DNA of 64,000 bases from JBASEY01 sp049652745 (GTDB lineage Bacteria; CSSED10-310): NCBI GenBank assembly GCA_049652745.1, contig JBASEY010000023.1, forward strand, positions 124,001 to 188,000. The letters run 5' to 3'. The position numbers were made by a program, and so were the translations under genes. Under the pieces are notes generated by a model. The model made no database searches. It saw nothing but the letters and a program-made list of their open reading frames with translations, and was not told where the DNA came from. Below, piece by piece: positions 54,667 through 63,632 of this stretch. Positions within the stretch are counted from its first letter, which is position 1; every line of letters starts with the position of its first letter.

Positions 54667-56310
54667 TCAAACTCCTGCCGACCCTGCTCGAAGAATTGCT
54701 TTTTTGCGTTTCCGCACCAACATACGGATAAACCCGAATCCAATAACGACTAATGGCATCAACGCAATTCCCATGACCTTGTAACGAGTTTTGATTGATT
54801 CAATTTTACTTTCATCGTTTGTTCCGAATTCAATGGGTCTGTTCATAACTATACGAGATCTAATTCCGATCAAGTGATCGCCCAAAGCCATGGAATCAAT
54901 GACATTTTGGAAAAAAATCAAGTTTTCCCCAAACATGGATAGAAACTGGTTGTTAACAAAGCGTGTCGAAGCCACGACCAGGAACCTGGCATTTTCCGTC
55001 GAATTGATTTTTTCCGGCTCATCCTGAGGAGCCGAGAAAGACTGGCCCGGTTCCAATGGCATCTCAGGAATAGGTTTATTTTCAAAATAGCTATTCAATG
55101 TCCCTCGGCACTCTACCGCAAGAACACTCTGCACCAAGTCGTCTTTCGTGACATCCCAGTTTTGTTGCGGATTCAGATCGAAAGGTGCTTTCATCAGCCA
55201 TGAAACTTCAGATGTTTTAACCAGATCGGAGATTGTCAATCCTGGAGATTTTTCCGGATAAATTTTCAGTGGAGATGTCCATGGGAGCACGAGACTTTCC
55301 AATTGACTTATGGACGGAATATTTTGATTGAATCCTTTTGCGCCGATCATCGGCCACAATGGATAAGGCAATCTGAAACGCACATAACCACTGCTGAACA
55401 TGGCCTGGGCATGCCTGCGATCGACGACGAGAGCATCCTCCACAGCGATTCCGTAGTGTTCCAGCAATGGATGAATACTCTGTGTAGCCTTTATGGCTGA
55501 CAATCCCTGTTCTTGAGCTATCTGGATTCCATCCGTCAGGAAAATGGCATTTCCACCCCGCATCAGATACTGATCGATTGCATACAAGGTTCTTGGAGGC
55601 AAATCCAGCGATCCATCAACCACTACAATATTGGTTCGAGCAGGAATTTCAGTCACTTTATCAGGCGGCATCGGTCGAACCACAAAATTTTTATTCAATT
55701 CATCGTGTAAAGCAGAATAAGCGTTTGGATCCTGATTATTTGATAGTTGCTCCCCTATCCACATGACGACTCTGTCGGTTGTTTCACGCACCTTCAGAAT
55801 TGCGGATGACAAGTCGTATTCAAGATTATTGATATTGGGAACGAATGGGATAACTTCCCCTTTATCACCGTACTGTATGGCAATACCCATATAGCCCATA
55901 CTGACGACCTGCTTATCTCTTTTGATTTCGCCGAGAGGAACTTCCGGAATTCCCATGCGTGCCAGCTTCATTTTCAACTCATCATCTTTACCGGGATCGA
56001 CATATTGTATTTTTAACTTGTTATTTGAATAAGCTTGATATTCCGCCAGGATATCCTGCACTTGAGTTCTGATGGCGCTATGGTAGGAGGGGAGATCTTT
56101 CGAGAAATAAGCTGTGATATTGATCAGATCGTCCAATTCGCCCAACAGATTTTTGGTAGCGTCCGAAATGGTATATTCCTTTCTTTCAGTGAGATCGACA
56201 CGTAAAAACATTCTGTATGAGAGGATGTTCAGAAAAATCAGTATTCCCACGAGCAGGAAAACCGATGTGAGTGACATCGTTCGAGATTTGAATTTATTTT
56301 GATAGCTCAT
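54667..56310 (-). CDS. GldG-family ABC transporter auxiliary protein
   Basis: A 547-residue protein with an N-terminal membrane helix (VFLLVGILIFLNILSYRMFLR), a large periplasmic part with LRVDLTERKEYTISDATKNL and VVVDGSLDLPPRTLYAIDQY (a ThuA/glutamine-amidotransferase-like fold), and a C-terminal helix before a basic tail. GldG works with GldA and GldF; in Bacteroidetes they are needed for gliding, but related sets occur in non-gliding bacteria. GAGGAG precedes the ATG. It lies between the permease and DUF4340 genes. Confidence 0.88.
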   Translation of the reverse strand: MSYQNKFKSRTMSLTSVFLLVGILIFLNILSYRMFLRVDLTERKEYTISDATKNLLGELDDLINITAYFSKDLPSYHSAIRTQVQDILAEYQAYSNNKLKIQYVDPGKDDELKMKLARMGIPEVPLGEIKRDKQVVSMGYMGIAIQYGDKGEVIPFVPNINNLEYDLSSAILKVRETTDRVVMWIGEQLSNNQDPNAYSALHDELNKNFVVRPMPPDKVTEIPARTNIVVVDGSLDLPPRTLYAIDQYLMRGGNAIFLTDGIQIAQEQGLSAIKATQSIHPLLEHYGIAVEDALVVDRRHAQAMFSSGYVRFRLPYPLWPMIGAKGFNQNIPSISQLESLVLPWTSPLKIYPEKSPGLTISDLVKTSEVSWLMKAPFDLNPQQNWDVTKDDLVQSVLAVECRGTLNSYFENKPIPEMPLEPGQSFSAPQDEPEKINSTENARFLVVASTRFVNNQFLSMFGENLIFFQNVIDSMALGDHLIGIRSRIVMNRPIEFGTNDESKIESIKTRYKVMGIALMPLVVIGFGFIRMLVRKRKKAILRAGSAGV

Positions 56311-56322
56311 AGATCAGACTCC

Positions 56323-57039
56323 TCAATGACCTTTTCGGTTTTCAAGGGCTCGAATATTTAAAAATAGGAAGAGCGCCATCATAGAGAAATAATAGATGAC
56401 ATCACGCGAATCGATAACACCTCTTCCGATGCTCCGAAAATGGGCGCCGATACCAAGAAACTCCAAAAGCGGAACATAGAAGCCCGGAGCTCGCATCAAT
56501 ATGAAGCCTTCGCCAATAATGAAGAATCCAAAACAAATAATCACACCAAATATAAATGCGATGATCTGATTATCGTTTAAACTGGATGCGAACATCCCTA
56601 TCGCAAGGTAGGCGCCTCCCATTAAAATGGCTCCGAGATACCCCCCAAGCAATGGGCCGATATCAGGATTTCCGAGTTCTGTGACCGTGATGAAAAGAGG
56701 AAAAGTCAGGCACACGGTCAGAGTCAGAAACAAATAACTCGCCAGAAATTTGCCTATAACAACATCGATATCTCTAACCGGCAGAGTCATTAAAAGCTCC
56801 ATTGTACCTTGTTTGTTTTCTTCAGCCCAGAGTCTCATGGTAACAGCCGGAACAAAAAAGAGATACAACCAAGGAAGGAGATCAAAGAAGCTTCGCAAAG
56901 ATGCCTGGTTTATGATGAAAAAGGTCGAGAAAAACAACCACCCGGTTAGAACAAGGAAAACAGTGATAAAGATGTAACCTATCGGAGAATCGAAGTAAGA
57001 TCTAAACTCCCTCTTAAATATGGTAATTATATCGCCCAT
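56323..57039 (-). CDS. ABC-2 permease, GldF-like
   Basis: A 238-residue six-helix permease starting with FKREFRSYFDSPIGYIFI, with FFVPAVTMRLWAEENKQGTMELLMTLPV after the second helix, typical of GldF/NosY-like permeases. With the ATPase at 57054 and GldG it forms an ABC-2 system. AAGGA lies 7 bases before the ATG. Fourteen bases separate it from the ATPase stop. Confidence 0.9.
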   Translation of the reverse strand: MGDIITIFKREFRSYFDSPIGYIFITVFLVLTGWLFFSTFFIINQASLRSFFDLLPWLYLFFVPAVTMRLWAEENKQGTMELLMTLPVRDIDVVIGKFLASYLFLTLTVCLTFPLFITVTELGNPDIGPLLGGYLGAILMGGAYLAIGMFASSLNDNQIIAFIFGVIICFGFFIIGEGFILMRAPGFYVPLLEFLGIGAHFRSIGRGVIDSRDVIYYFSMMALFLFLNIRALENRKGH

Positions 57040-57053
57040 AATCCAATCCTTTT

Positions 57054-57989
57054 CTATTTTGTCAATTGCGTGAAAACTTCTTCTAATGTTGCCGTCTCAA
57101 GATGCAATTCCGTTAAAATCCAGCCGGATTCGACAGCATACCGAAATATGTCCGCAGCAGGATTCACATTGGATTCAAGTTTCAATCCAAAACGTTGGAA
57201 CAGGCTTCCCTGCCTGAATTCCATATCGCGGAATACCGAATGTACCCCGTTAAAACGGGTAAACGAATCCACCGGAATATCTGCTTCGCTTTTGACGGTG
57301 ACCCATAGAGTAGCTTGTTCGGCTGATTTTTTTGTCAGCTCCTGCGGTGTTCCGTCAGCAATAAGTTTACCCTCGTCTATAATCAAGATGCGGTCACATG
57401 TCGCTGTAACTTCTGGTAATATATGTGTTGAAAGGATAACCGTTTTTTCCCGCCCCAATTCTTTTATCAGTTCTCGTATCTCGACGATTTGATTTGGATC
57501 CAATCCCGAGGTCGGCTCGTCTAAAACAAGTATATCCGGATTATGTATCATTGCCTGAGCAAGGCCTACCCGCTGTCGATAGCCTTTTGACAGTTCCCCG
57601 ATTTTTTTGTGCATAACCAGCTTCAAACCACACAAGTCAACAATGCGTTTGGTCGCTTTTCCAATATCGGATGTCGGAATTTTCCGTATGGAGGCTATAA
57701 AGTGTAAAAAATCAGGAACATCCATATCTAAATACAGCGGTGCATTTTCAGGCAAATAGCCGATGCGTTTTCTGACCTCGAGTGATTGGCTGTAAATATC
57801 GTATCCAGCTACTTGTGCCGACCCTTCGTCAGCCGGTAAATACCCGGTCAATATACGCATGGTCGTCGTTTTACCGGCCCCATTCGGACCTAAAAAGCCC
57901 AAAACTTGGCCGGCAGGTACCTGAAAAGTGATATTGTCAACTGCCAAGGTGGAGCCGAACCATTTTGTTAAGCCTTTGACATTAATCAT
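57054..57989 (-). CDS. ABC transporter ATPase, GldA-like
   Basis: ATPase partner of the GldF-like permease, 311 residues: Walker A GPNGAGKTT, signature LSKGYRQRVGLAQAM, Walker B ILVLDEPTSGLDPNQ and STHILPEV. The last ~80 residues form a C-terminal regulatory domain seen in this branch. I choose ATG 57989, 7 bases after GGAG; the longer frame lacks a site. Its ATG shares bases with the stop of the 40-codon ORF upstream (ATGA). Confidence 0.92.
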   Translation of the reverse strand: MINVKGLTKWFGSTLAVDNITFQVPAGQVLGFLGPNGAGKTTTMRILTGYLPADEGSAQVAGYDIYSQSLEVRKRIGYLPENAPLYLDMDVPDFLHFIASIRKIPTSDIGKATKRIVDLCGLKLVMHKKIGELSKGYRQRVGLAQAMIHNPDILVLDEPTSGLDPNQIVEIRELIKELGREKTVILSTHILPEVTATCDRILIIDEGKLIADGTPQELTKKSAEQATLWVTVKSEADIPVDSFTRFNGVHSVFRDMEFRQGSLFQRFGLKLESNVNPAADIFRYAVESGWILTELHLETATLEEVFTQLTK

Positions 57990-58108
57990 ACCGTAACTCC
58001 ATCCCTCAATATATTTTTGAGTAAAATAATCGGGCAAAGATAATCACCCGCGATGATTTTCAATAGAATAAAACGAATTTCATTGCAAATCAGTTCCGGG
58101 ATTTTCAT
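57986..58108 (-). CDS. Small ORF, 40 codons, coupled to the GldA-like gene
   Basis: ATG at 58106-58108 with GAGG 6 bases before it; the TGA overlaps the ATG of the GldA-like gene by 4 bases, a classic coupling. It exactly fills the space between the lipoprotein stop (58122) and that gene. The peptide begins MKIPELIC, is hydrophobic (RFILLKIIAG, PIILLKNIL) and has two cysteines. It could be a small membrane protein of the complex or a leader that times translation of the ATPase. No similarity recognised. Confidence 0.45.
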   Translation of the reverse strand: MKIPELICNEIRFILLKIIAGDYLCPIILLKNILRDGVTV

Positions 58109-58121
58109 AAAAAACCTCTTT

Positions 58122-59726
58122 TTATTTTTTTAGATCCATAACCAAAAAGCGACTTTTTATAAAAGCCAGCAACGATTCCCAGCTTTCAATCTCCGACACG
58201 CTTTTCATTTTGTTTCCGGGATCGAGCACCCATACCGGTGAAGCGCTTTTCGTGTTGTAAATCACGATCAAACTATCCGTTTCAAAATGATATTTCATCA
58301 ACCAATCAACGAAAAGCATTAGATCGTCATTGGCGACACCGGAGTTCGGAGTCCAACCATCAGGATCCATGCATAGGAAAAACCGTTGTTTATCCAGCGC
58401 TTTTATCCAGGCTTCACTGTCAGACAAAATTGAATGGTATGTATCGGTATCCAGCGTATCAAATCCTGTAGCATAATCAAAATCCCACCTTGTGATTGCT
58501 TCGATTTCAAATGGATTGTGCCCGGTGTAAAAATATCCTGCTAAAAAACCCTCTTGAACCAGTTCGGAAACATAGCCGACAGGAACTCCAGCTATTGAGT
58601 CTTTAGATGGAATCGGCGGGCTTATCGTCTTTGTTCGATGGGCTTTGAATAGACATTTTTCCAAACCGGATCCCGCCGGAATGCTTTCAGAGTCAAAATA
58701 TCCTGCAAGAGGTAAAAAAATCAGGTTGTAATTGACATGCCGATTCAAAATCATAGGCTCCAGCCAACTTCCATCGTTGGCCGGCTTGTCGGATTTTGTT
58801 TCACTGGAAGCCGTCAGAGTAATGATTACGTTCTGACCGGCAAAAGACTTCAAATCCCGCGAATACTCTTTCCATCCCATTTCAAGTTGACGTTGCGGCG
58901 GTGGAATTTTATTCTGAAAAAGAACATGCTCTTTCCCGAATTCATCTTTCAATTCGATACGGAAATTAATATCTGCTCCTTTAGGATCAAATTCTTCTGG
59001 AAGGAAACCGGGAGCAAACGTCAACAGTGGTCTGGAGGGCAGCTTGACCGGCCAAGAAAAACTACTTGGGGAACGGCCAGCGATCACGTGGCGCGGCCTA
59101 CCGCCCCAAACAAAGTTTTGTGCACCAAGAATCTGCTGAACGGTATACAATCCTGGAGGCTTGGCCGGCTGAGCATCTCGGAAGACAATATATGAATAGC
59201 ATGAACCCAACGTCCGATGATCATCGGAATGAACCATCACATCCGAAGGTCGAAAAACCTGGTTTTGGCGGATAGTTAGTCTATTGGCGCCTTTCCGCAG
59301 CATTTCAGAGGGAACCGACAGACGATAAGTCCTCCATTCTTCTTTCAAGTGTATTTTCCCAATGGGATTGCCATCGATCTCCAGGGTTAACAGTATCGGA
59401 GGGGCACCTTCGAATCGATACGGTTGAACGGTCAAAATTATTTCTTTTTCAACGATATCTCTTACATTCAATAAAACGTTTGATTCAGTATCGGAAGACC
59501 ATATAAATCTGGTTGTCGGCATATCTTTACTATCAGGTATATGCCAGCCTGTCAGCAAATATTTCAAATGCTCCGGATTGGACATATCCAATACAAATAG
59601 ATCGTGATTTCTGGCGGCTTCGGGTAAACGCAAGATGAAATCATAGACAGGGTCCTGAGTCATTGGAGGCTTGCATCCAGCTAAAATCAGGCTCAACAGG
59701 GACAACAAAAATAGAAATCGTTTCAT
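58122..59726 (-). CDS. Large lipoprotein of unknown function in the Gld-type operon
   Basis: A 534-residue protein with a lipoprotein signal (FLFLLSLLSLILAGC, lipobox LAGC) and thus membrane-anchored in the periplasm or outer membrane. Mid-protein parts look beta-sandwich-like (LLTLEIDGNPIGKIHLKEEW), as in carbohydrate-binding or polysaccharide-lyase accessory domains. The C-terminal ~150 residues contain ITRWDFDYATGFDTLDTDTY and CMDPDGWTPNSGVANDD. No family recognised. I choose ATG 59726, just after GAGGA; the frame extends six codons upstream. It lies between the MsmK-type ATPase gene and the small ORF. Confidence 0.8.
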   Translation of the reverse strand: MKRFLFLLSLLSLILAGCKPPMTQDPVYDFILRLPEAARNHDLFVLDMSNPEHLKYLLTGWHIPDSKDMPTTRFIWSSDTESNVLLNVRDIVEKEIILTVQPYRFEGAPPILLTLEIDGNPIGKIHLKEEWRTYRLSVPSEMLRKGANRLTIRQNQVFRPSDVMVHSDDHRTLGSCYSYIVFRDAQPAKPPGLYTVQQILGAQNFVWGGRPRHVIAGRSPSSFSWPVKLPSRPLLTFAPGFLPEEFDPKGADINFRIELKDEFGKEHVLFQNKIPPPQRQLEMGWKEYSRDLKSFAGQNVIITLTASSETKSDKPANDGSWLEPMILNRHVNYNLIFLPLAGYFDSESIPAGSGLEKCLFKAHRTKTISPPIPSKDSIAGVPVGYVSELVQEGFLAGYFYTGHNPFEIEAITRWDFDYATGFDTLDTDTYHSILSDSEAWIKALDKQRFFLCMDPDGWTPNSGVANDDLMLFVDWLMKYHFETDSLIVIYNTKSASPVWVLDPGNKMKSVSEIESWESLLAFIKSRFLVMDLKK

Positions 59727-59736
59727 AGCTTCCTCA

Positions 59737-60837
59737 TTACGCATTCCGGCGCAAAGTCATTTCCGTCTCGCCATTGAATACGTGAATTTTTTTAAGATTG
59801 ATCGCCAGATTCATTTTCTTGTCTTCAGGTATTTCGCTATCGGAAGTCAATCGGACAATAATAGGATGATCTTCCAATTTGGAATGAACCATGGATTCAG
59901 CTCCCGTTGTTTCCACCAAGTCTATTGAAACGGTAAAGGATAAATTGTTTCCTTCTTGTCCAGCGTCACGGCCGACAACGATAAAGTCTTCCGGCCTGAC
60001 CCCGATAATGCATTCAGAAACACCGTTTAAATCAAAAAGGCTTTCAATCATTTCATTTGTCAGTATAGGAGCGCTTCCCAAAAAAATCCTGCCATCCTTA
60101 ACTTTCGCTTTTAATAAATTCATTGAAGGACTGCCGATAAAACCGGCAACGAAAACATTCCGAGGATATCGATATACTTCCATAGGTGTCCCTGCCTGCT
60201 GCAACACCCCATCTTTTAAAATGACAATCCTGTCGCCCATGGTCATGGCTTCCACCTGGTCATGCGTGACATACATCATGGTGGTTCGAAGTCGTTCATG
60301 CAGCTTTTTTATTTCCGTTCGCATTTGAACTCTAAGCTTTGCATCCAGGTTGGATAAGGGCTCATCAAATAAAAAAACGGAAGGCTCTCTGACAATTGCC
60401 CGCCCTACTGCAACCCTCTGGCGCTGTCCGCCCGAAAGCTGCTTCGGCTTGCGAGTCAAAAGATTTTCAATTCCAAGGATATTCGCGGCATTCAATACGC
60501 GTCGGTCAATTTCCTGGGCGGGAATTTTTCGGAGTTTTAATCCAAAAGCCATGTTTCGATAGACATCCATGTGGGGATACAGAGCATAGTTTTGAAAAAC
60601 CATTGCAATATCACGATCTTTGGGTGAAACATCATTGATCAGTCGATCGCCGATAAAAATTTCTCCTTCCGAGATTGATTCAAGACCTGCAACCATCCTA
60701 AGAGTTGTAGATTTTCCACAGCCTGAAGGACCTACGATAACGACGAATTCCTTGTCATGGATTTCAAAATTTAAATTGTCGACAACTCGTGTGGTGTCAA
60801 AATACTTACTGACATTTTTAAACGTGACCCGAGCCAT
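59737..60837 (-). CDS. MalK/UgpC/MsmK-type sugar ABC transporter ATPase, orphan
   Basis: ATPase of carbohydrate importers, 366 residues: Walker [11 protein letters not shown]-loop [13 protein letters not shown], signature [15 protein letters not shown], Walker [21 protein letters not shown]-type [11 protein letters not shown], and a C-terminal OB-fold regulatory domain from about 240. The usual permeases and sugar-binding protein are not adjacent, so it probably serves importers elsewhere, as MsmK does. Start ATG 60837 with a GGTGA site; TTG 60852 is the longer alternative. It stands between an exporter permease and a lipoprotein gene. Confidence 0.9.
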   Translation of the reverse strand: MARVTFKNVSKYFDTTRVVDNLNFEIHDKEFVVIVGPSGCGKSTTLRMVAGLESISEGEIFIGDRLINDVSPKDRDIAMVFQNYALYPHMDVYRNMAFGLKLRKIPAQEIDRRVLNAANILGIENLLTRKPKQLSGGQRQRVAVGRAIVREPSVFLFDEPLSNLDAKLRVQMRTEIKKLHERLRTTMMYVTHDQVEAMTMGDRIVILKDGVLQQAGTPMEVYRYPRNVFVAGFIGSPSMNLLKAKVKDGRIFLGSAPILTNEMIESLFDLNGVSECIIGVRPEDFIVVGRDAGQEGNNLSFTVSIDLVETTGAESMVHSKLEDHPIIVRLTSDSEIPEDKKMNLAINLKKIHVFNGETEMTLRRNA

Positions 60838-60883
60838 ATTTACTTCACCCAAAAGAGAGTTATTTGTGTATCGATCCGTGTGC

Positions 60884-62839
60884 CTAGCTTCGCTTTCGGC
60901 CGCTCCCGTAGAGTATCAAAAGACCTCCCATAATGACAAATGGTATACCAAGGAGCAACCGTTGTTCAGTCACTTCTGACAAATCAAAATAGCGAGGTAT
61001 AACCACCAAAGCAATCGTGTTATTTAGTGCGTGAGCCAACATGGCAGGGTATAGGGATCCCGATACATGCACAATCCAACCAAAACTGATGCCCAGGAGT
61101 GTTGTAGCAAATAGGCGATATATGCTGAAATGCATAATTCCGAACAGAAGACCGGTGATAATGATGGATCGAAGCGGACTCCATTTTTTTTGAAAACTTC
61201 CCTGGATCGCACCTCGAAACAGCAGTTCTTCGCAAATTCCGGGAGATGCGGCCATAAGCAAAACCATACTGTAAGATGGTAGGTCTGGAGCCATGACCTC
61301 GTTAAAATTCTCCAACCAGTTCATCGGAATCGGTAAAAGCTTCATCATCAATTGATTGAGAGAAAGAATAACCGGTAGCGCACCGACCTGAAATAGAATC
61401 GTGCCTGCCCAGACTTTCCAAGTAGTCTTGTTAAGGCTTAACGTTTGTTTCAATGGTAATTTTTGAAAAAGCACCATCAATAGAGCCGCTCCGAAAAAAA
61501 GAACCCACTGGGTGACAATCATGCCTGGTACAAAGCTACGGATTTGAAATGGCGCCATAAAATAAAACATGCTTAACCATACCAATACAAATCCGATCAA
61601 TGCAGTTCTAACAGGGTTCTTTTGAATCATTCTCAAGCTGAATTCAGTATCGGAAACCGACTCAGAAATCAGACTTCCTTCTCGCTCCATGGATTTAATC
61701 GTGAAAGACACAAGCGCTGTTGCGAAGACAAGGTTGACTCCGTTAGCGATCAGCATAGGCCAAATTTTCAGTGTGCCTTCCAACATTTCTTTCATGGCAA
61801 CGACAATGTTGGCAATTGGCAGCGCTAAAAGAAACGAGTTGGATTTCATACCGGGTAAAGTGGCTGCTATGCCGGGAACCATTGCCAATAAAGTAAAGGG
61901 CATGATCAGTGTTTGGCCGGATTGATAGGTTTTAGCTCGGGCACTGATCAGTATTAGAGCCGAGGCCAGAAGTAGGGTGATTGGCAGCGCACATAAAAAA
62001 ACGCCTATTACGGATCCAATGCTTATTGTGAATTCAAATTTCGTTTCCTGGTTAAGATCAAAAAAGCCCAATTTCAAGGTAAGAAGAAGAGAGGACAGGT
62101 TGATTAGCAGGCTGATCAGCCCCGTTGTTACCACGATCATCATTTTCCCAGTAATGACACTACGTCTATGAATAGGGCTGACCAGAAGCGTTTCAAAGCT
62201 TCCGCGCTCTTTTTCGCCGGCAATCAAATCGACGGCGGCAAAAGAACAGCCGCTGACAAGAGTCAAAATCAGGATAATGGGAAGTATTTTGGCAATTTTG
62301 TGCCCGCTTTTCTCATAGATCGATGCAATATCTAAAAATTGCGATTCTCCAATATCGTAATCAATTATCGACGAGTCGGACAGTTCCTCTGCAAGGCTTT
62401 TTCGAACCAGGGAAAACTGCGTTTTCGAGAAAATATCCGTGATCATACCGGCCGCTTTTTGCGACTTGTCATCGGAACTTAAATAGTACAGCCAGAAAAC
62501 GTGTCGATCTAAGGCATCGTCACCAACTTCCAATCCGGCTTGAGCATTTTTTACGTATACTTCCCGAGCAAGATTTTTAGTAAAAACATAACTGACTGGT
62601 TTATCTGAATGCTTATCGATCAAATCCTTTATCTCTTGTTGATCGCCTCTAACCGCGATAACGAACCCTTCCTCCTGGACAATTTTTTGATCCAAACCTT
62701 GTAACCAGGACATACTTCCAAAAATAATCGGAAAAATGATAATCGGAAGAACGAAAGTTGAGATAACGACCCGTCTGTTCCGAATAATTTCCGTCATTTC
62801 TTTCAGATAAACGGTTTTGATTTCATCCCATGCGAGCAT
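60884..62839 (-). CDS. ABC-2 exporter permease fused to a CPBP intramembrane protease
   Basis: 651 residues in two parts. Residues 1 to ~500 form a NatB-like ABC-2 permease with a large periplasmic loop after the first helix and [29 protein letters not shown] in the middle. Residues ~520-640 form a CPBP (Abi/CAAX-type) protease domain with catalytic Glu537-Glu538 and Arg541 in CEELLFRG, then FGIMHFS and MLAHALNN. Combined natB-CPBP proteins are known in several phyla, and a permease-processing or export-coupled cleavage role is only inferred. AGGAGA precedes the ATG. The NatA-like ATPase gene lies 28 bases upstream. Confidence 0.88.
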   Translation of the reverse strand: MLAWDEIKTVYLKEMTEIIRNRRVVISTFVLPIIIFPIIFGSMSWLQGLDQKIVQEEGFVIAVRGDQQEIKDLIDKHSDKPVSYVFTKNLAREVYVKNAQAGLEVGDDALDRHVFWLYYLSSDDKSQKAAGMITDIFSKTQFSLVRKSLAEELSDSSIIDYDIGESQFLDIASIYEKSGHKIAKILPIILILTLVSGCSFAAVDLIAGEKERGSFETLLVSPIHRRSVITGKMMIVVTTGLISLLINLSSLLLTLKLGFFDLNQETKFEFTISIGSVIGVFLCALPITLLLASALILISARAKTYQSGQTLIMPFTLLAMVPGIAATLPGMKSNSFLLALPIANIVVAMKEMLEGTLKIWPMLIANGVNLVFATALVSFTIKSMEREGSLISESVSDTEFSLRMIQKNPVRTALIGFVLVWLSMFYFMAPFQIRSFVPGMIVTQWVLFFGAALLMVLFQKLPLKQTLSLNKTTWKVWAGTILFQVGALPVILSLNQLMMKLLPIPMNWLENFNEVMAPDLPSYSMVLLMAASPGICEELLFRGAIQGSFQKKWSPLRSIIITGLLFGIMHFSIYRLFATTLLGISFGWIVHVSGSLYPAMLAHALNNTIALVVIPRYFDLSEVTEQRLLLGIPFVIMGGLLILYGSGRKRS

Positions 62840-62867
62840 TCAGTTATCTCCTAAAAGCTTGTTCTCG

Positions 62868-63632
62868 TTAAAAAGTGACATCATTTCCCGCCGGCTGTTT
62901 GTCCTTTTCAAGCAAATAGAAAAAAATGTCTTCCAGATATCGCTCTCCCGTTTGTTGCCGGAGTTCCTCCAGATTTCCGATAGCCCGAAGCTTTCCATTA
63001 TGAATGATGGCAATCCTGTCGCATAGCTTTTCCACTTCACTCATGATATGAGTTGAATAGAGAATACATTTCCCTCGTTCTTTATATTCAAGTATCGTTT
63101 TCATCGTCTGCGCTGCAGCAATGACATCCAGGCCGACGGTCGGCTCATCGAAGATCAAAACAGGAGGATCTTGGATAAGGGCGCGTGCGATAGAAACCTT
63201 TTGCTTCATACCTGAAGATAGTTTTTCACACCTGACTCGTGCGTATTCCGAGATGTTGAATTCATTGATTAGCTCATCGATTCTATTTTTCAGGCTAACA
63301 GGCGATAACCCATTGATTTTTCCAAAAAAGCGTAAAATTTCCTCAGGAGTCAAACGTGGATACAGACCGGTTGTTGAAGAGAGGAATCCCAATGATTTTC
63401 TGACCTGGCCGGACTGTCGGACAACATCAAAACCATTGACGGAAGCGCTTCCTGATGTCGGTGTCAAAAGGGTTGCCAGAATTCGCAAAGTTGTTGTTTT
63501 TCCGGCGCCGTTCGGCCCAAGAAGCCCCATGATTTCACCAGCCCCGCATTCAAAGGAGAGGTTATCGACAGCCTTGATTTCACCTCTTTGTGGATCAAAA
63601 AAAGTCCGGGTCAATTCTTGTACGACAATCAC
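62868..63632 (-). CDS. NatA-like ABC transporter ATPase
   Basis: 254 residues: Walker A GPNGAGKTT, signature LSSGMKQKVSIARAL, Walker B VLIFDEPTVGLDVIA, and STHIMSEVEKL. It starts with GTG 63632, AAAGGGG 7 bases before it, and overlaps the stop of the upstream permease by 4 bases. It is flanked on both sides by NatB-type permeases, so it may drive a heterodimeric exporter. Confidence 0.93.
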   Translation of the reverse strand: MIVVQELTRTFFDPQRGEIKAVDNLSFECGAGEIMGLLGPNGAGKTTTLRILATLLTPTSGSASVNGFDVVRQSGQVRKSLGFLSSTTGLYPRLTPEEILRFFGKINGLSPVSLKNRIDELINEFNISEYARVRCEKLSSGMKQKVSIARALIQDPPVLIFDEPTVGLDVIAAAQTMKTILEYKERGKCILYSTHIMSEVEKLCDRIAIIHNGKLRAIGNLEELRQQTGERYLEDIFFYLLEKDKQPAGNDVTF

